A DNA stretch of 64,000 nt from JACVRW01 sp963825345 (GCA_963825345.1 CAWGSQ010000012.1:248001-312000); one strand, 5' to 3'. Shown: positions 23,806 to 31,957, counted from the stretch's first letter. Made by a program: numbers and translations. Notes: generated by a model not told the origin, from the letters alone.

Positions 23806-25938
23806 TCAGCGTTTGAGTGTCAGCTTCTTCGTCTGGACGATCTTCTTGCCGGTGCTGTCGCTGAACGTGCTGCGCAGGGTGACCCTGATGCGGAGGGCGT
23901 TCCGCAGGCGCCGCTTGGCCTTCTTTGTGAGCTTGACGGTGGCGTTTTTGTTGCCGGCCGCCGTCAGCCTCGAGCTTCCCCTGCCGATCCGCACCGGCCT
24001 GGCTGCCACGATCCCAAGCTTCCTTGCCGTCCTGCGGGCCATCAGCAGGTCGAACTTCGCCGCACAGGCCGCGCTGCAGCGGAACCGGACCCGGAGCCCC
24101 CTCGTGATCACCCGGCCGAGCTTGGCCTTCGCGACCGAGAACGAGGCGGCCAGCGCCTGAACGTCGCCGGGGGGTGTGGTCGTGCCACCGGTACCCCCGC
24201 CGCCCGGGACCGTGACTGGGACCGGGACCGTGACCGTCTCGCAGTTCGCGGCGGCCGGGTCGACGTCATCTACAGCGGCCGCGTCCGCCGCGCCGGCGGG
24301 CTCGCCACCGTCGCAGTCGATGGACGCGTCTGCCTCGCCGTCCTGGGCCTTCAGATTGTCGTTGCCACCGAGCCCTCGCAGGACATCGGCTCCAGCCCCA
24401 CCGTCGAGCGTGTCGTCGTCTAGGCCGCCGTCCAGCGTGTCAGCGCCGTGGAGGCCGCAGATCGTGTCGTTGCCATCTCCGCCGGAGATGTCGTCGGCCC
24501 CGGTGGCTCCGACGATCACGTCATTGCCCGGTGTGCCCGGGATGGAGCCCCGGCCCATGATCGTGGCAGCAAGCCCGTTGCATTCCCCAAGCACGTGTTC
24601 GAGGTTGAACGTGCCCGTCGAGCCGGCGTTCCCGTCCACGGCGATGCGGTACTCGGTCCCCGCGACGGCGGGGAACGAGGCGGACGTGGCACCGCTGCCA
24701 ACGCTGGTCAGCGCGCCGAGACTGCCACCCGTGTACACCGACAGACCGGGGGCGAGGCCGCCGCCGACGTCGAGCACCCGCACGACTGCGGGTGCGCTCG
24801 CGGTGGGCGTCCAGGTGAACCAGACCGAGTTATCCGCAATGGCACCGCCGTGGAAGTCGAGCTCGCCCGGCTCGCCGGTTGAACGAACACTGGTGGCCGG
24901 GCTGAGCCCGACGGGCCCTGTGAGGCCTTGCGCCTGGGCGAAGTTGTCGTTCGCGGGCGGACTGGTCGTCCACTGCAGGCCGACGGTCCCCGTGGCACTC
25001 CCAAATCCGTCCACCGCGATCCGGTAGGTAGTGCCCGCCGTGGCGTCGAACGTGATCTTGGACTGGTTCGTGCCGTTGGACTGGTCGTTGCTTGCCAGCT
25101 GCGTGAGTCCGGTGATGGTCGTGCCTGTGTAGGCCGCCAACGCGGTGTCGAAGTTGGACTCGCGTGTGTGGAAGACCGCCGGCCCGCTTTCGGGCGCCGT
25201 CCACGAGTACCAGACGCTCCTGTCCGGAACGCTGCCGTGGGTGGGCTCGCCGGGCTCGCCGGTCGAGCGGCCGCTGTTCGTGGAGATCTTCCCGGTGACA
25301 CCCGTGAGCGTCGCCGGCGTCGCGAAGTTGTCGTTGGCCGGACTGTTCTGGGAGTACTGCAGGCTGAAGGGGCCTTGTGCCGCGCTGAAGCCGTCCACGG
25401 CGATCCGGTAGGTCGTTCCTGCCGTGGCGGTGAACGTGACCTTGGACTGGAGCGCCCCGTTGAAGTCGTCGTTGGACGTAACGGAGGTCAACGCGTTCAC
25501 GGCAGCGCCGGTGAAGACGCCGAGCGTCGTGTCGAACGTCGCGTCACGGACGTTGAACGAGGTCGGGCCGTTCTCGGGGGCGGTCCAGCTGTACCAAACG
25601 GACCTGTCAGGGGGGCTGCCGGCGATGTTGGGCTCGCCGGCCTGTGCCGTCGCGTCGGTGTTGTTGCCAAATACGGTGCCGTCTGCTCCGCTGATGGTCG
25701 CTCCGGCGAAGTTGTCGTTGCTGGGGGCGGCCAACGCCTGGACCCGGGAATCGCCTCTGAGCGCGGACCTGGCCTCTTCGCCTCTCTTTTGGCTGACCTT
25801 CGCCTGCGGCCCGGCCCGGCCCTCGTCGGTGTCCTCAGGTTGGGTGGCTTCGGCACCTCCACCACTGAATACGAGCAGGCAGACGGACGCGCTCAACACA
25901 ACCAGGAGCGATCGTTCCCGGCGAGATTCAAGCGCCAT
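23806..25938 (-). CDS. Secreted protein with three PPC-like repeats and an RTX calcium-binding block
   Basis: The 710-residue protein starts at ATG 25938 with a basic-hydrophobic signal (SLLVVLSASVCLLVFSGG). Three ~120-residue repeats each begin (S/A)NDNFA, contain DRSVWYSWTAPE or the variant DNSVWFTWTP, and close with AGTTYRIAVDGF, resembling bacterial pre-peptidase/PPC beta-sandwiches. An RTX block (GGDGNDTICGLHGADTLDGG) follows, then a Pro/Gly linker and a cationic C-terminal domain (KKAKRRLRNALRIRVTLRST). Probably an adhesin or surface-associated protein stabilised by calcium; no enzyme domain is seen. Confidence 0.82.
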   Translation of the reverse strand: MALESRRERSLLVVLSASVCLLVFSGGGAEATQPEDTDEGRAGPQAKVSQKRGEEARSALRGDSRVQALAAPSNDNFAGATISGADGTVFGNNTDATAQAGEPNIAGSPPDRSVWYSWTAPENGPTSFNVRDATFDTTLGVFTGAAVNALTSVTSNDDFNGALQSKVTFTATAGTTYRIAVDGFSAAQGPFSLQYSQNSPANDNFATPATLTGVTGKISTNSGRSTGEPGEPTHGSVPDRSVWYSWTAPESGPAVFHTRESNFDTALAAYTGTTITGLTQLASNDQSNGTNQSKITFDATAGTTYRIAVDGFGSATGTVGLQWTTSPPANDNFAQAQGLTGPVGLSPATSVRSTGEPGELDFHGGAIADNSVWFTWTPTASAPAVVRVLDVGGGLAPGLSVYTGGSLGALTSVGSGATSASFPAVAGTEYRIAVDGNAGSTGTFNLEHVLGECNGLAATIMGRGSIPGTPGNDVIVGATGADDISGGDGNDTICGLHGADTLDGGLDDDTLDGGAGADVLRGLGGNDNLKAQDGEADASIDCDGGEPAGAADAAAVDDVDPAAANCETVTVPVPVTVPGGGGTGGTTTPPGDVQALAASFSVAKAKLGRVITRGLRVRFRCSAACAAKFDLLMARRTARKLGIVAARPVRIGRGSSRLTAAGNKNATVKLTKKAKRRLRNALRIRVTLRSTFSDSTGKKIVQTKKLTLKR

Positions 25939-26137
25939 ATCGTTTACGCCCCGCCGACCCGGCCGACCATTGTTCCTCCAAGCTGGTCGGCTCGCGTCGA
26001 CCGTTGACGTTAGAGAGCGAAACCAACCTAATCCAGGTTGTGTGATTGCGCCACAAACTCCAGCGCGTCTACCCTGTCGTCTGGAGTGCCCGTTCGGGCG
26101 GTGCCATCGCACAAGCACCGAGCGGGATGAGCCTCGG

Positions 26138-26157
26138 CGGACTACAGCTGCAGTCCG
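26138..26157. promoter_or_regulatory. 20-bp near-perfect dyad near tRNA-Val
   Basis: The 20 bases from 26138 (CGGACTACAG then CTGCAGTCCG) pair at 9 of 10 positions around a central CAGCTG. It lies in the 304-base gene-free interval between the secreted-protein start and tRNA-Val, on the element side of the presumed attachment core. It could bind a regulator or recombination factor. CAACCT/AGGTTG (26024-26040) is a second small inverted repeat in the same interval. No gene is seen in the gap. Confidence 0.35.
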
Positions 26158-26242
26158 GCCGGTGGACAGTGGGAGTGCTGCTTTGCGCGAGACGCAGCAG
26201 CGTCCGGCGCTGCGACTCTTCAGAATTGCTGGCGCGCGAGGA

Positions 26243-26315
26243 TGGGCGGTGCCCGGCTCGAACGGGCGACCTCCTGCTTGTAAGGCAGGCGCTCTACCAA
26301 CTGAGCTAACCGCCC
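26243..26315 (-). tRNA. tRNA-Val (anticodon UAC)
   Basis: The 73-base cloverleaf reads GGGCGGTTAGCTCAGTTGG at its 5' end, anticodon loop CTTACAA (UAC, Val), T-loop TTCGAGC and a closing ACCGCCCA. CCA is not encoded. Its 3' half from the anticodon loop on is repeated at 13543, 20902 and 22921, marking it as the integration target of past elements. Confidence 0.95.
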
Positions 26316-26342
26316 CGGCGGGCGAGTCTAGTATCCGCCCCC

Positions 26343-26687
26343 GTGAACGCCCGGCTGTTCTGGAAAGCACTCGCAGTGCAGACCATCGTGGTCGCGATCC
26401 CGTTCGCGATCCTCGGCCTGGCGCTGTCGGAGGACTTCTTCGAGGACTGGGGCTGGCTGGTGGGCCCGGTGATCTGGCTCGCGTGCTCACTCGTGACGGC
26501 CCGGATCCTCGAGATCCCGCTCGCCTACGTCCTCTTCTCAGCGGTGGCCGGCGGGGTGGCCGGCCTGATCGTGATGCTCGTGACCACCCACTGGGCCGGC
26601 ATGGTCGCCGCGCTCCTGGTCTTCGCCGCCTCGTGCGGCAGCTACGACCCGCGGCTCGAGGCCGAAGCGGCCGCCGCCGGCGACTGA
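26343..26687 (+). CDS. Small membrane protein
   Basis: A GTG start gives 114 residues with three to four hydrophobic helices (TIVVAIPFAILGLAL, GPVIWLACSLVTARI, VLFSAVAGGVAGLIVMLV, HWAGMVAALLVFAASCGSY) and a short acidic Ala-rich tail. Not recognised beyond being an integral membrane protein. It sits between two oppositely oriented tRNA genes and has its own start 27 bases after the tRNA-Val 5' end. Confidence 0.65.
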   Translation: MNARLFWKALAVQTIVVAIPFAILGLALSEDFFEDWGWLVGPVIWLACSLVTARILEIPLAYVLFSAVAGGVAGLIVMLVTTHWAGMVAALLVFAASCGSYDPRLEAEAAAAGD

Positions 26688-26711
26688 GTAGCAGTCAAAA
26701 TCGAACCGAAG

Positions 26712-26786
26712 TAGGGGCGACGGGATTCGAACCCGCGAATTTCCGGCGTGAAAGGCCGGCGTCTTAAACCGCTAGACCACGCCCCC
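26712..26786 (-). tRNA. tRNA-Glu (anticodon UUC)
   Basis: The 75-base cloverleaf starts GGGGGCGTGGTCTAGCGG, has anticodon loop CTTTCAC (UUC, Glu), T-loop TTCGAAT and ends CGTCGCCCCTA without encoded CCA. The stop codon of the adjacent HNH gene falls inside this tRNA gene on the same strand, overlapping its 5' part by 23 bases. Confidence 0.93.
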
Positions 26787-27243
26787 TTGAGTGGGTGGTG
26801 TGCTCGGGTTCGATTGTAGGGCCCGCGTACGTGGCACCTGCTGGCGGGGATGCGATCAGGCGGCTCTCAATCTCCCCATGGCAATTTGCGCACACGAGGA
26901 CGCACTTCTTGGCCTCCTCGCGGAGCTTGGACAGGGCCTTTCCGGTCGCCACGCTCAGCGCGAACAAGTTGGTCGTCGGATCCACGTGATGGAAGTGCAG
27001 GTTGAACATGCACCGGTCGTATCCGCAGAGGGCGCAGCATCCGCCCGCCTCGGCGACAAGGATTCGCTTGACCTTGCTGCAGCGCCATCGGATTCCTCGC
27101 TTGCCCTCGCTGTAGCGATGAAACACCACCAAGCCATGACGGCGACATTCGCGCAATGTCGCGGTGCTCTCCGCTTTGGGCGGCCGCCCTTTCTGCGCGA
27201 CCAAAGGCACAGGTGCTATGGGTTCTGCGCGTGGCACGAACAT
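26764..27243 (-). CDS. HNH endonuclease-like protein
   Basis: The 159-residue protein has an N-terminal basic helix-turn-helix-like segment (TLRECRRHGLVVFHRYSEG) and a Zn/HNH region: CCALCGYDRC, FHHVDP and VCANCHGEIE. The CxxC...HH...CxxCH spacing fits the metal-binding beta-beta-alpha fold of HNH nucleases. Its 3' end runs into tRNA-Glu. Its start lies 45 bases from the intron-containing tRNA-Lys on the opposite strand, so a link to the intron (free-standing homing nuclease) is conceivable but unproven. A restriction-type role is an alternative. Confidence 0.75.
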   Translation of the reverse strand: MFVPRAEPIAPVPLVAQKGRPPKAESTATLRECRRHGLVVFHRYSEGKRGIRWRCSKVKRILVAEAGGCCALCGYDRCMFNLHFHHVDPTTNLFALSVATGKALSKLREEAKKCVLVCANCHGEIESRLIASPPAGATYAGPTIEPEHTTHSRGRGLAV

Positions 27244-27288
27244 ATGTTCGCAATAACGCCGGACGCCAGGAACGCCATAATGCGCGCA

Positions 27289-27606
27289 GGGCCGTTAGCT
27301 CAATGGCAGAGCGCGGGACTTCAGTAGCAAAGGAGCGCTAGTAGGGAAACCGCTAGTTGGTCGGCAGCTGTTTGCTGGGACCCCCTTAGAGCCTCGGGTA
27401 CCGAAGCGTGACAATCCCGTGGATTGGGCTATCAGCAGGCAACCCCGTCAGGGAGAGCCCTCAGAGGCCATACGCTGCCCGCCCTAACGTCGAGTCGAGG
27501 GCGAAGAGATGGTCCAGACCGCAACGCGATCCCCAGGGTCGCGGCCGGTGAGAGCCGGTGCGGCAGGTTAATCCTTGAGATCCGGGTTCGAGTCCCGGGC
27601 GGCCCA
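27289..27606 (+). tRNA. tRNA-Lys (UUU) interrupted by a group I intron
   Basis: Exon 1 is 27289-27321 (GGGCCGTTAGCTCAATGG through GGGACTT); exon 2 is 27568-27606 (TTAATCCTTGAG through CGGCCCA). Joined, they give a normal acceptor stem, D-arm and T-arm (CCGGG/CCCGG) and the 7-base anticodon loop CUUUUAA, i.e. UUU for Lys. A loop CUGUUAA (Asn) would arise if both splice sites moved one base. G1-C72 with A73 and the U-G splice-site pair favour Lys. The outer anticodon-stem pair 27-43 is a mismatch. Confidence 0.78.
27322..27567 (+). ncRNA. Group I self-splicing intron (246 nt)
   Basis: The intron begins after U34 of the tRNA and ends in G. A guide sequence GGAG (27332 region) pairs with exon CUU and intron C, leaving the expected U-G wobble at the 5' splice site; the AAA before it can pair with the 3' exon UU (P10). 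Other elements are a P2 loop with GGGAAACC as in the Azoarcus tRNA-Ile intron, R-like CAGAGGCCAUACG pairing with S-like AAGAGAUGGUCC (P7), a P8 hairpin GCCCU...AGGGC, and P9 hairpins CGCGAUC...GGUCGCG and CCGG...CCGG. There is no ORF inside. Confidence 0.85.
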
Positions 27607-27619
27607 TTGAAGGGAAGCG

Positions 27620-27946
27620 CTAGAGCAGCGCTTCTACGCGCTGTGTCTGCTGTGCTGCCAGCACCGCTTCGAGCAGTCCTGGGAAGCGCTTGTTCAGGTC
27701 GTCGTCGCGGAGCGAGAGCATTCGCTTGCGGCCGTCGGGGCGGGTTCGGACGACGCCGCTTTCGCGCAGTACGCGGAAGTGGTGGGAGAGGGTCGCCTTG
27801 GAGAGCCCCAGGTCGAAGGTGCCGCAGGTGCACTCGTCGCCGTCAGCGAGCTTGCGGACTATCTGAAGTCGCGCCGGGTCGCTGAATGCGTGGAGTACGG
27901 CGGGGAGCTCAAGCTCCTCGCAGGATGGGTGATGTGGCTCTCTCAT
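27620..27946 (-). CDS. ArsR-family transcriptional regulator
   Basis: The 108-residue winged-helix protein contains LHAFSDPARLQIVRKLADGD, LGLSKATLSHHFRVLRESGVV and RTRPDGRKRMLSLRDDDL, standard ArsR family features. Cys residues in CEEL and ECTCGTF could bind a metal or act as redox sensors; ECTCG resembles the ELCVC-type motif of ArsR/SmtB proteins only loosely. A TTCGA/TCGAA dyad lies just upstream of its start, next to the purH stop. Confidence 0.88.
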   Translation of the reverse strand: MREPHHPSCEELELPAVLHAFSDPARLQIVRKLADGDECTCGTFDLGLSKATLSHHFRVLRESGVVRTRPDGRKRMLSLRDDDLNKRFPGLLEAVLAAQQTQRVEALL

Positions 27947-27976
27947 GCCTACGGCTGGCTCAACTGTAGTCGTCTG

Positions 27977-27992
27977 TTCGATAGATGTCGAA
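27977..27992. promoter_or_regulatory. Inverted repeat upstream of ArsR gene
   Basis: TTCGA and TCGAA flank a 6-base AT-rich centre (TAGATG), 31 bases upstream of the ArsR start. The position and symmetry suit autorepression by the ArsR dimer. Confidence 0.4.
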
Positions 27993-27994
27993 AA

Positions 27995-29593
27995 CTAATG
28001 GCGGAAGTGGCGGCGCGCCGTGAACACCATCGCCACGCCAGCGGTGTCGCAGGCCTCGACCACCTCATGGTCGCGCTGCGACCCGCCGGGCTGGATTATC
28101 GCCCGAACGCCGGCGTCTATCGCCGCCTGCGGACCGTCTGCGAACGGGAAGAACGCGTCCGAGGCCATCGCCGCGCCATCCAGCGCCAGCCCCGCCGCGG
28201 ACGCCTTCTCGACGGCGAGCCGCACCGAATCCACGCGGCTCATCTGTCCCGCGCCGATCCCCACGGTCCCGAGCCCCTTCGACATCACGATCGCGTTCGA
28301 GCGCACGTGCTTGCACACGCGCATGCTGAACAGGAGCTCTCCCCACTCCTCCTCCGTCGGCTTGCGAGTGGTGGCCACCTGCATCTCTTCGCGCTGCTCC
28401 AGCCCCGTGTCCCGGTCCTGCGCGAGGATGCCGCCGCGCACCCGCTTGATGTCGTGCTCCGAGATCGGCGTGGTGCGGCGCTCCTGGTTCTCGAGCAGCC
28501 GCACGTTCGGCTTCTGCTGGAGCAGCTCGAGCGCGTCCTCGTCATAGCCCGGGGCGAACACCGCCTCCACGAAGATCTCGCTCAGCTTCTCGGCGAGCGC
28601 GCGGTCGACCGGGCGGTTGAAGCAGAACACCCCACCGAACGCGCTCTGAGGGTCGGTGACAAGGGCCTTGTCGAACGCGTCGCCGAGGCCGGCGCCGAGA
28701 GCCACACCGCACGGGTTGTTGTGCTTGATGATCGCCGCGGCGGGGAGTTCGAAGTCGTCGATCAGCAAGCGGCCCGAGTCGAGGTCGAGCAGGTTGTTGA
28801 ACGACAGCTCCTTGCCGTGCAGCTTCGACACCATCGACATCAGGTGCGTTCGCGAGCCGGCCTCCGCGTAGTACGCCGCTCGCTGATGCGGGTTCTCGCC
28901 GTACGAGAGGTCGAGCACCTTCTCGAACGAGCGCGTGTACTGGGCCGGGAAGTCCTCCTCGCGCTCGGCGAACCAGCGCGAGATCGCGGCGTCGTAGCGC
29001 GCGGTGTATGCGAACGCCTCCATGGCGAGGCTCTGGCGCGTGCGCAGCGACAGCCGTCCCTCCGACTCCTGAAGCTCGTCAAGGACCGCGTCGTAGCTCT
29101 CCGGCCCCACGACCACCGCCGCGAACCCATAGTTCTTCGCCGCCGCCCGGATCAGCGTGGGACCACCGATGTCGATGTTCTCGATCACCTCGGCGTCCTC
29201 CACCCCCCGCTTGCCCGACACGCGCTCGAACGGATACAGGTTCACGCAGACCAGGTCGATCGGCTCGACCTCGTGCGCGTTGAGCGTCTCTACGTGGTCA
29301 GGGTCTGACCTCACGGCGAGGAGTCCCGCATAGATCCGCGGGTTGAGCGTCTTCACGCGGCCGTCAAGGATCTCCGGAAAGCCGGTGTAGTCCTCCACCG
29401 GCCGCGTGTCGATCCCCTCCTCCTCGAGCTCGCGGGCCGTCCCGCCCGTGGAGACGATCTCGACCCCGAGCCCGATCAGCCCGCGCGCGAAGTCCACGAG
29501 CCCGCGCTTGTCCGAGACGCTCAGGAGCGCGCGCCGGATGCGAACCTCGCCCGGCGCCAATCGATCGACGGCGGGCGGCTTCGGCTCAGTCAT
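27995..29593 (-). CDS. purH: Bifunctional AICAR formyltransferase/IMP cyclohydrolase
   Basis: The 532-residue enzyme performs the last two steps of IMP synthesis. The N-terminal MGS-like IMP cyclohydrolase domain has IRRALLSVSDKRGLVDFA, STGGTARELEE and DGRVKTLNPRIYAGLLA. The formyltransferase domain carries YGENPHQRAAYY, KHNNPCGVA, DPQSAFGGV and the C-terminal DAFFPFADG and IIQPGGSQRD with the RHFRH end. Length and motif order are normal. It overlaps the end of purN by 8 bases and closes the minus-strand purine run. Confidence 0.97.
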   Translation of the reverse strand: MTEPKPPAVDRLAPGEVRIRRALLSVSDKRGLVDFARGLIGLGVEIVSTGGTARELEEEGIDTRPVEDYTGFPEILDGRVKTLNPRIYAGLLAVRSDPDHVETLNAHEVEPIDLVCVNLYPFERVSGKRGVEDAEVIENIDIGGPTLIRAAAKNYGFAAVVVGPESYDAVLDELQESEGRLSLRTRQSLAMEAFAYTARYDAAISRWFAEREEDFPAQYTRSFEKVLDLSYGENPHQRAAYYAEAGSRTHLMSMVSKLHGKELSFNNLLDLDSGRLLIDDFELPAAAIIKHNNPCGVALGAGLGDAFDKALVTDPQSAFGGVFCFNRPVDRALAEKLSEIFVEAVFAPGYDEDALELLQQKPNVRLLENQERRTTPISEHDIKRVRGGILAQDRDTGLEQREEMQVATTRKPTEEEWGELLFSMRVCKHVRSNAIVMSKGLGTVGIGAGQMSRVDSVRLAVEKASAAGLALDGAAMASDAFFPFADGPQAAIDAGVRAIIQPGGSQRDHEVVEACDTAGVAMVFTARRHFRH

Positions 29594-30206
29594 CTGCCTC
29601 CACGCGCACGAGCCGTGGATTGCTCTCGTCCACCTGCACGCGACCCGCCGCGATCAGCTGCACCGCACGCGGCAGCAGCCGGTGCTCGACCTCGTGGAAG
29701 CGCTGCTCGATCGCCGCGATGTCCCGATGGTAAGGAAGCTCGAACGATTCCTGAAGCACGATCGGCCCGCTGTCCACTCCCTCGTCCACGAAATGGACCG
29801 TCACGCCCGCCACCTTCACCCCGTGCTCGAGCGCCTGTTCGATGGCCCCCAGGCCCGGGAACGCCGGAAGCAGCGCGGGGTGCACGTTCACGATCGCGCC
29901 CGCGAAGCGGCGGATGAACGCGGGCGTGAGCAGCTCCATGAAGCCCGCCAGCACCACCAGCCGTGCACCGCGCTCCTCCAGCCAATCGCCGAGCGCCTCG
30001 TCCCGTAGCGTCCGGTCGGGCTGGTCGGCCAGCGCGAATACCGCCGTCTCCACACCCGCCCCCTCCGCCCGCGCGAGCCCGCGCGCCTCGGCGCGGCTCG
30101 CGGCCACCGCGACGATCTCGATGCCGTCCCGCCCATGCACCGTGTCGAGCAGCGCCTGGAGGTTCGACCCCTCCCCCGAGATGAGGACTGCGACCGGGAA
30201 GCTCAC
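29586..30206 (-). CDS. purN: Phosphoribosylglycinamide formyltransferase
   Basis: The 206-residue protein transfers the formyl group from 10-formyl-THF to GAR. Motifs are VLISGEGSNLQALLD (phosphate-binding loop), VLAGFMELLTP with NVHPALLPAFPG holding the catalytic Asn-His pair, and VTVHFVDEGVDSGPIV with the active-site Asp. GTG start at 30206 overlaps the recQ TGA (GTGA), which fixes the start. Expected cytosolic and co-transcribed with recQ and purH. Confidence 0.95.
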   Translation of the reverse strand: MSFPVAVLISGEGSNLQALLDTVHGRDGIEIVAVAASRAEARGLARAEGAGVETAVFALADQPDRTLRDEALGDWLEERGARLVVLAGFMELLTPAFIRRFAGAIVNVHPALLPAFPGLGAIEQALEHGVKVAGVTVHFVDEGVDSGPIVLQESFELPYHRDIAAIEQRFHEVEHRLLPRAVQLIAAGRVQVDESNPRLVRVEADD

Positions 30207-31957
30207 GCCGCGACGCGCAGAACCGGATACGCCCCGCCGCTCGTCTCCAGACGCCCCAGCTCGATGAGCTGGTCGACCCGCGCGAGTATGTCCGCGCGCC
30301 GCATATGCGCGGACATGCCGTAGGCGGGCAGCCCGTCGTACGAGTTGCGCTGGATCTTCTTGCTGCGCGAGCCGTGCAGGATCTCGGCGCAGGTGGTGCG
30401 GCCGACCGCCGGCCGCGCCCCGGTGGCGATCGACAGGATCGCGTCGTCGAGGTCGCCTATCTCGACCGGGTCCGGCACCGGCACCGAGACCGCGAGGGAG
30501 GGATCGCACACGTCGCAGCAGCCGTCCCCGCCACACGATGCGGCAGCCGGATCGCCGAAGTGACGGAGGATCGCCGCGCGGCGGCAGGTGCCCTCCTCCA
30601 CGTACGCCCAGATCTCGCGGTACTGGCGCCAGCGCGCCCGGGCCGCCTCCTCGATCGAGGTCCGGCAGAGCGCCGCGGCGCGCCCGTCGAAGCGCCCCGC
30701 AATCCGGCCGGCGATCCGGTCGGGCGCGGACGGCGACGGCGTGAGGACCCCCGCGCGCGTGAGATGCCCGATGAGCGCCCTCAGGCGGTCGCCATCCCCA
30801 CGCAGGTCGCGCGCGAGCTCGCGAGCGTCGAGCGAGTAGCGCTCCTCGCCGTCCGCCGCGGCGATGATGCGATCGGCCAGCCAGCCCGGCAGCCCGGGGT
30901 CGAGCTCCTCGCGCTTGATGAAGTGGACGTGCAGCGCCTTGTCCCGGTTCTCCGCCAGGAGCAGCGCCCGGGCCGGCGCGCCGTCGCGGCCCGCGCGGCC
31001 GGCCTCCTGGTAGTACGCCTCGAGCGAAGACGGAACGCTCGCATGCACCACCGTGCGCACGTTCGCCTTGTCGACGCCCATGCCGAACGCGTTGGTTGCG
31101 CAGATCACGCGGACATCGTCGGTCAGAAAGCGCCGCTGCACCTCGGCCCGCCGCTCGCGATCGAGCCCCGCGTGGTAGGCCACCGCCTCCTCGCCGAGCG
31201 CCGTGGTGAGCTCGCTCGCCAGCTCCTCCGAGCCGGCGCGGGTGCCCGCGTAGACGATCGCCGGCAGCGAGCCCTCGACAGAGAGCGCCTCCGCCACCAT
31301 CCCGCGCTTCTCGTGACCCGTCGGCCTCGCGACGGCGAAGCTGATGTTCGGCCGGTCGAAGCCGGTGGCCACCCGCAGCGGATCGCGCAGGGCGAGGCGC
31401 CGCACCACGTCGCTCGCCACCTGCGGCGTGGCGGTGGCCGTGGACGCCACGATCGAGGCGGCACCCAGGATGCGCGCGGCATCCGCCAGCCGGAAGTAGT
31501 CGGGCCGGAAGTCGTGGCCCCACTGAGAGACGCAGTGCGCCTCGTCCACCACGAACAGCCCCACGTCCACGGCGCGCATGCGGTCGAGGAAGCCGGGCGC
31601 CGCGAAGCGCTCCGGCGCCACGTACAGCAGCCTCAGCTCACCGGCCTCCGCCCGCCGCAGCGTCTCTGAGTTCGCACCCGCGTCCTGCTGCGCGTTGACG
31701 AGCGCCACCGTATGGCCGAGCCCGCGCGCGGCCAGCGCCTCGACCTGGTCCTGCATGAGCGCCACCAGCGGGGAGACCACCACGGTGAGGTCGTCGCGCA
31801 GCAGCGCCGGAAGCTGGTAGCAGAGCGACTTTCCGGACCCGGTGGGCATCACCACCATCACGTCGCGATCGGCCAGCGCGGCCTCGCAGGCCTCCCTCTG
31901 CCCGGGCCGGAAGGCGGGGAAGTCGAAGTGCTCGTGGAGGGCGGCCGTCAGATCCAT
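30203..31957 (-). CDS. recQ: RecQ-family ATP-dependent DNA helicase
   Basis: The 584-residue superfamily 2 helicase has Q-motif FRPGQREACEA, Walker A MPTGSGKSLCYQ, DEAHCVSQWGHDFRPDY (motif II plus RecQ loop), STATATP (III), and motifs V-VI (GMGVDKANVR, YYQEAGRAGRDG). The RecQ Zn region has Cys at CRRAAIL and CGGDGCCDVCDP, then a winged helix. The HRDC domain seen in E. coli RecQ is short or absent. ATG 31957 is preferred to a TTG four codons upstream. It unwinds DNA in recombination/repair; its place within a purine operon is unusual. Confidence 0.93.
   Translation of the reverse strand: MDLTAALHEHFDFPAFRPGQREACEAALADRDVMVVMPTGSGKSLCYQLPALLRDDLTVVVSPLVALMQDQVEALAARGLGHTVALVNAQQDAGANSETLRRAEAGELRLLYVAPERFAAPGFLDRMRAVDVGLFVVDEAHCVSQWGHDFRPDYFRLADAARILGAASIVASTATATPQVASDVVRRLALRDPLRVATGFDRPNISFAVARPTGHEKRGMVAEALSVEGSLPAIVYAGTRAGSEELASELTTALGEEAVAYHAGLDRERRAEVQRRFLTDDVRVICATNAFGMGVDKANVRTVVHASVPSSLEAYYQEAGRAGRDGAPARALLLAENRDKALHVHFIKREELDPGLPGWLADRIIAAADGEERYSLDARELARDLRGDGDRLRALIGHLTRAGVLTPSPSAPDRIAGRIAGRFDGRAAALCRTSIEEAARARWRQYREIWAYVEEGTCRRAAILRHFGDPAAASCGGDGCCDVCDPSLAVSVPVPDPVEIGDLDDAILSIATGARPAVGRTTCAEILHGSRSKKIQRNSYDGLPAYGMSAHMRRADILARVDQLIELGRLETSGGAYPVLRVAA

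Noticed and set aside
23771..23812. T-arm-like sequence (tgggttcgaggcccat on the minus strand), perhaps another tRNA 3' remnant
   Set aside because: The T-stem and loop fold, but no anticodon arm or matching intact tRNA is present in the window, and it overlaps the end of a convincing secreted-protein gene.
27779..29308. 509-residue open frame antisense to purH, and similar long antisense frames over purL, purF, recQ, potA and DUF1501
   Set aside because: High GC removes stop codons from opposite frames; composition is Arg/His/Leu-rich with no family motifs, while the minus-strand genes have full catalytic signatures.
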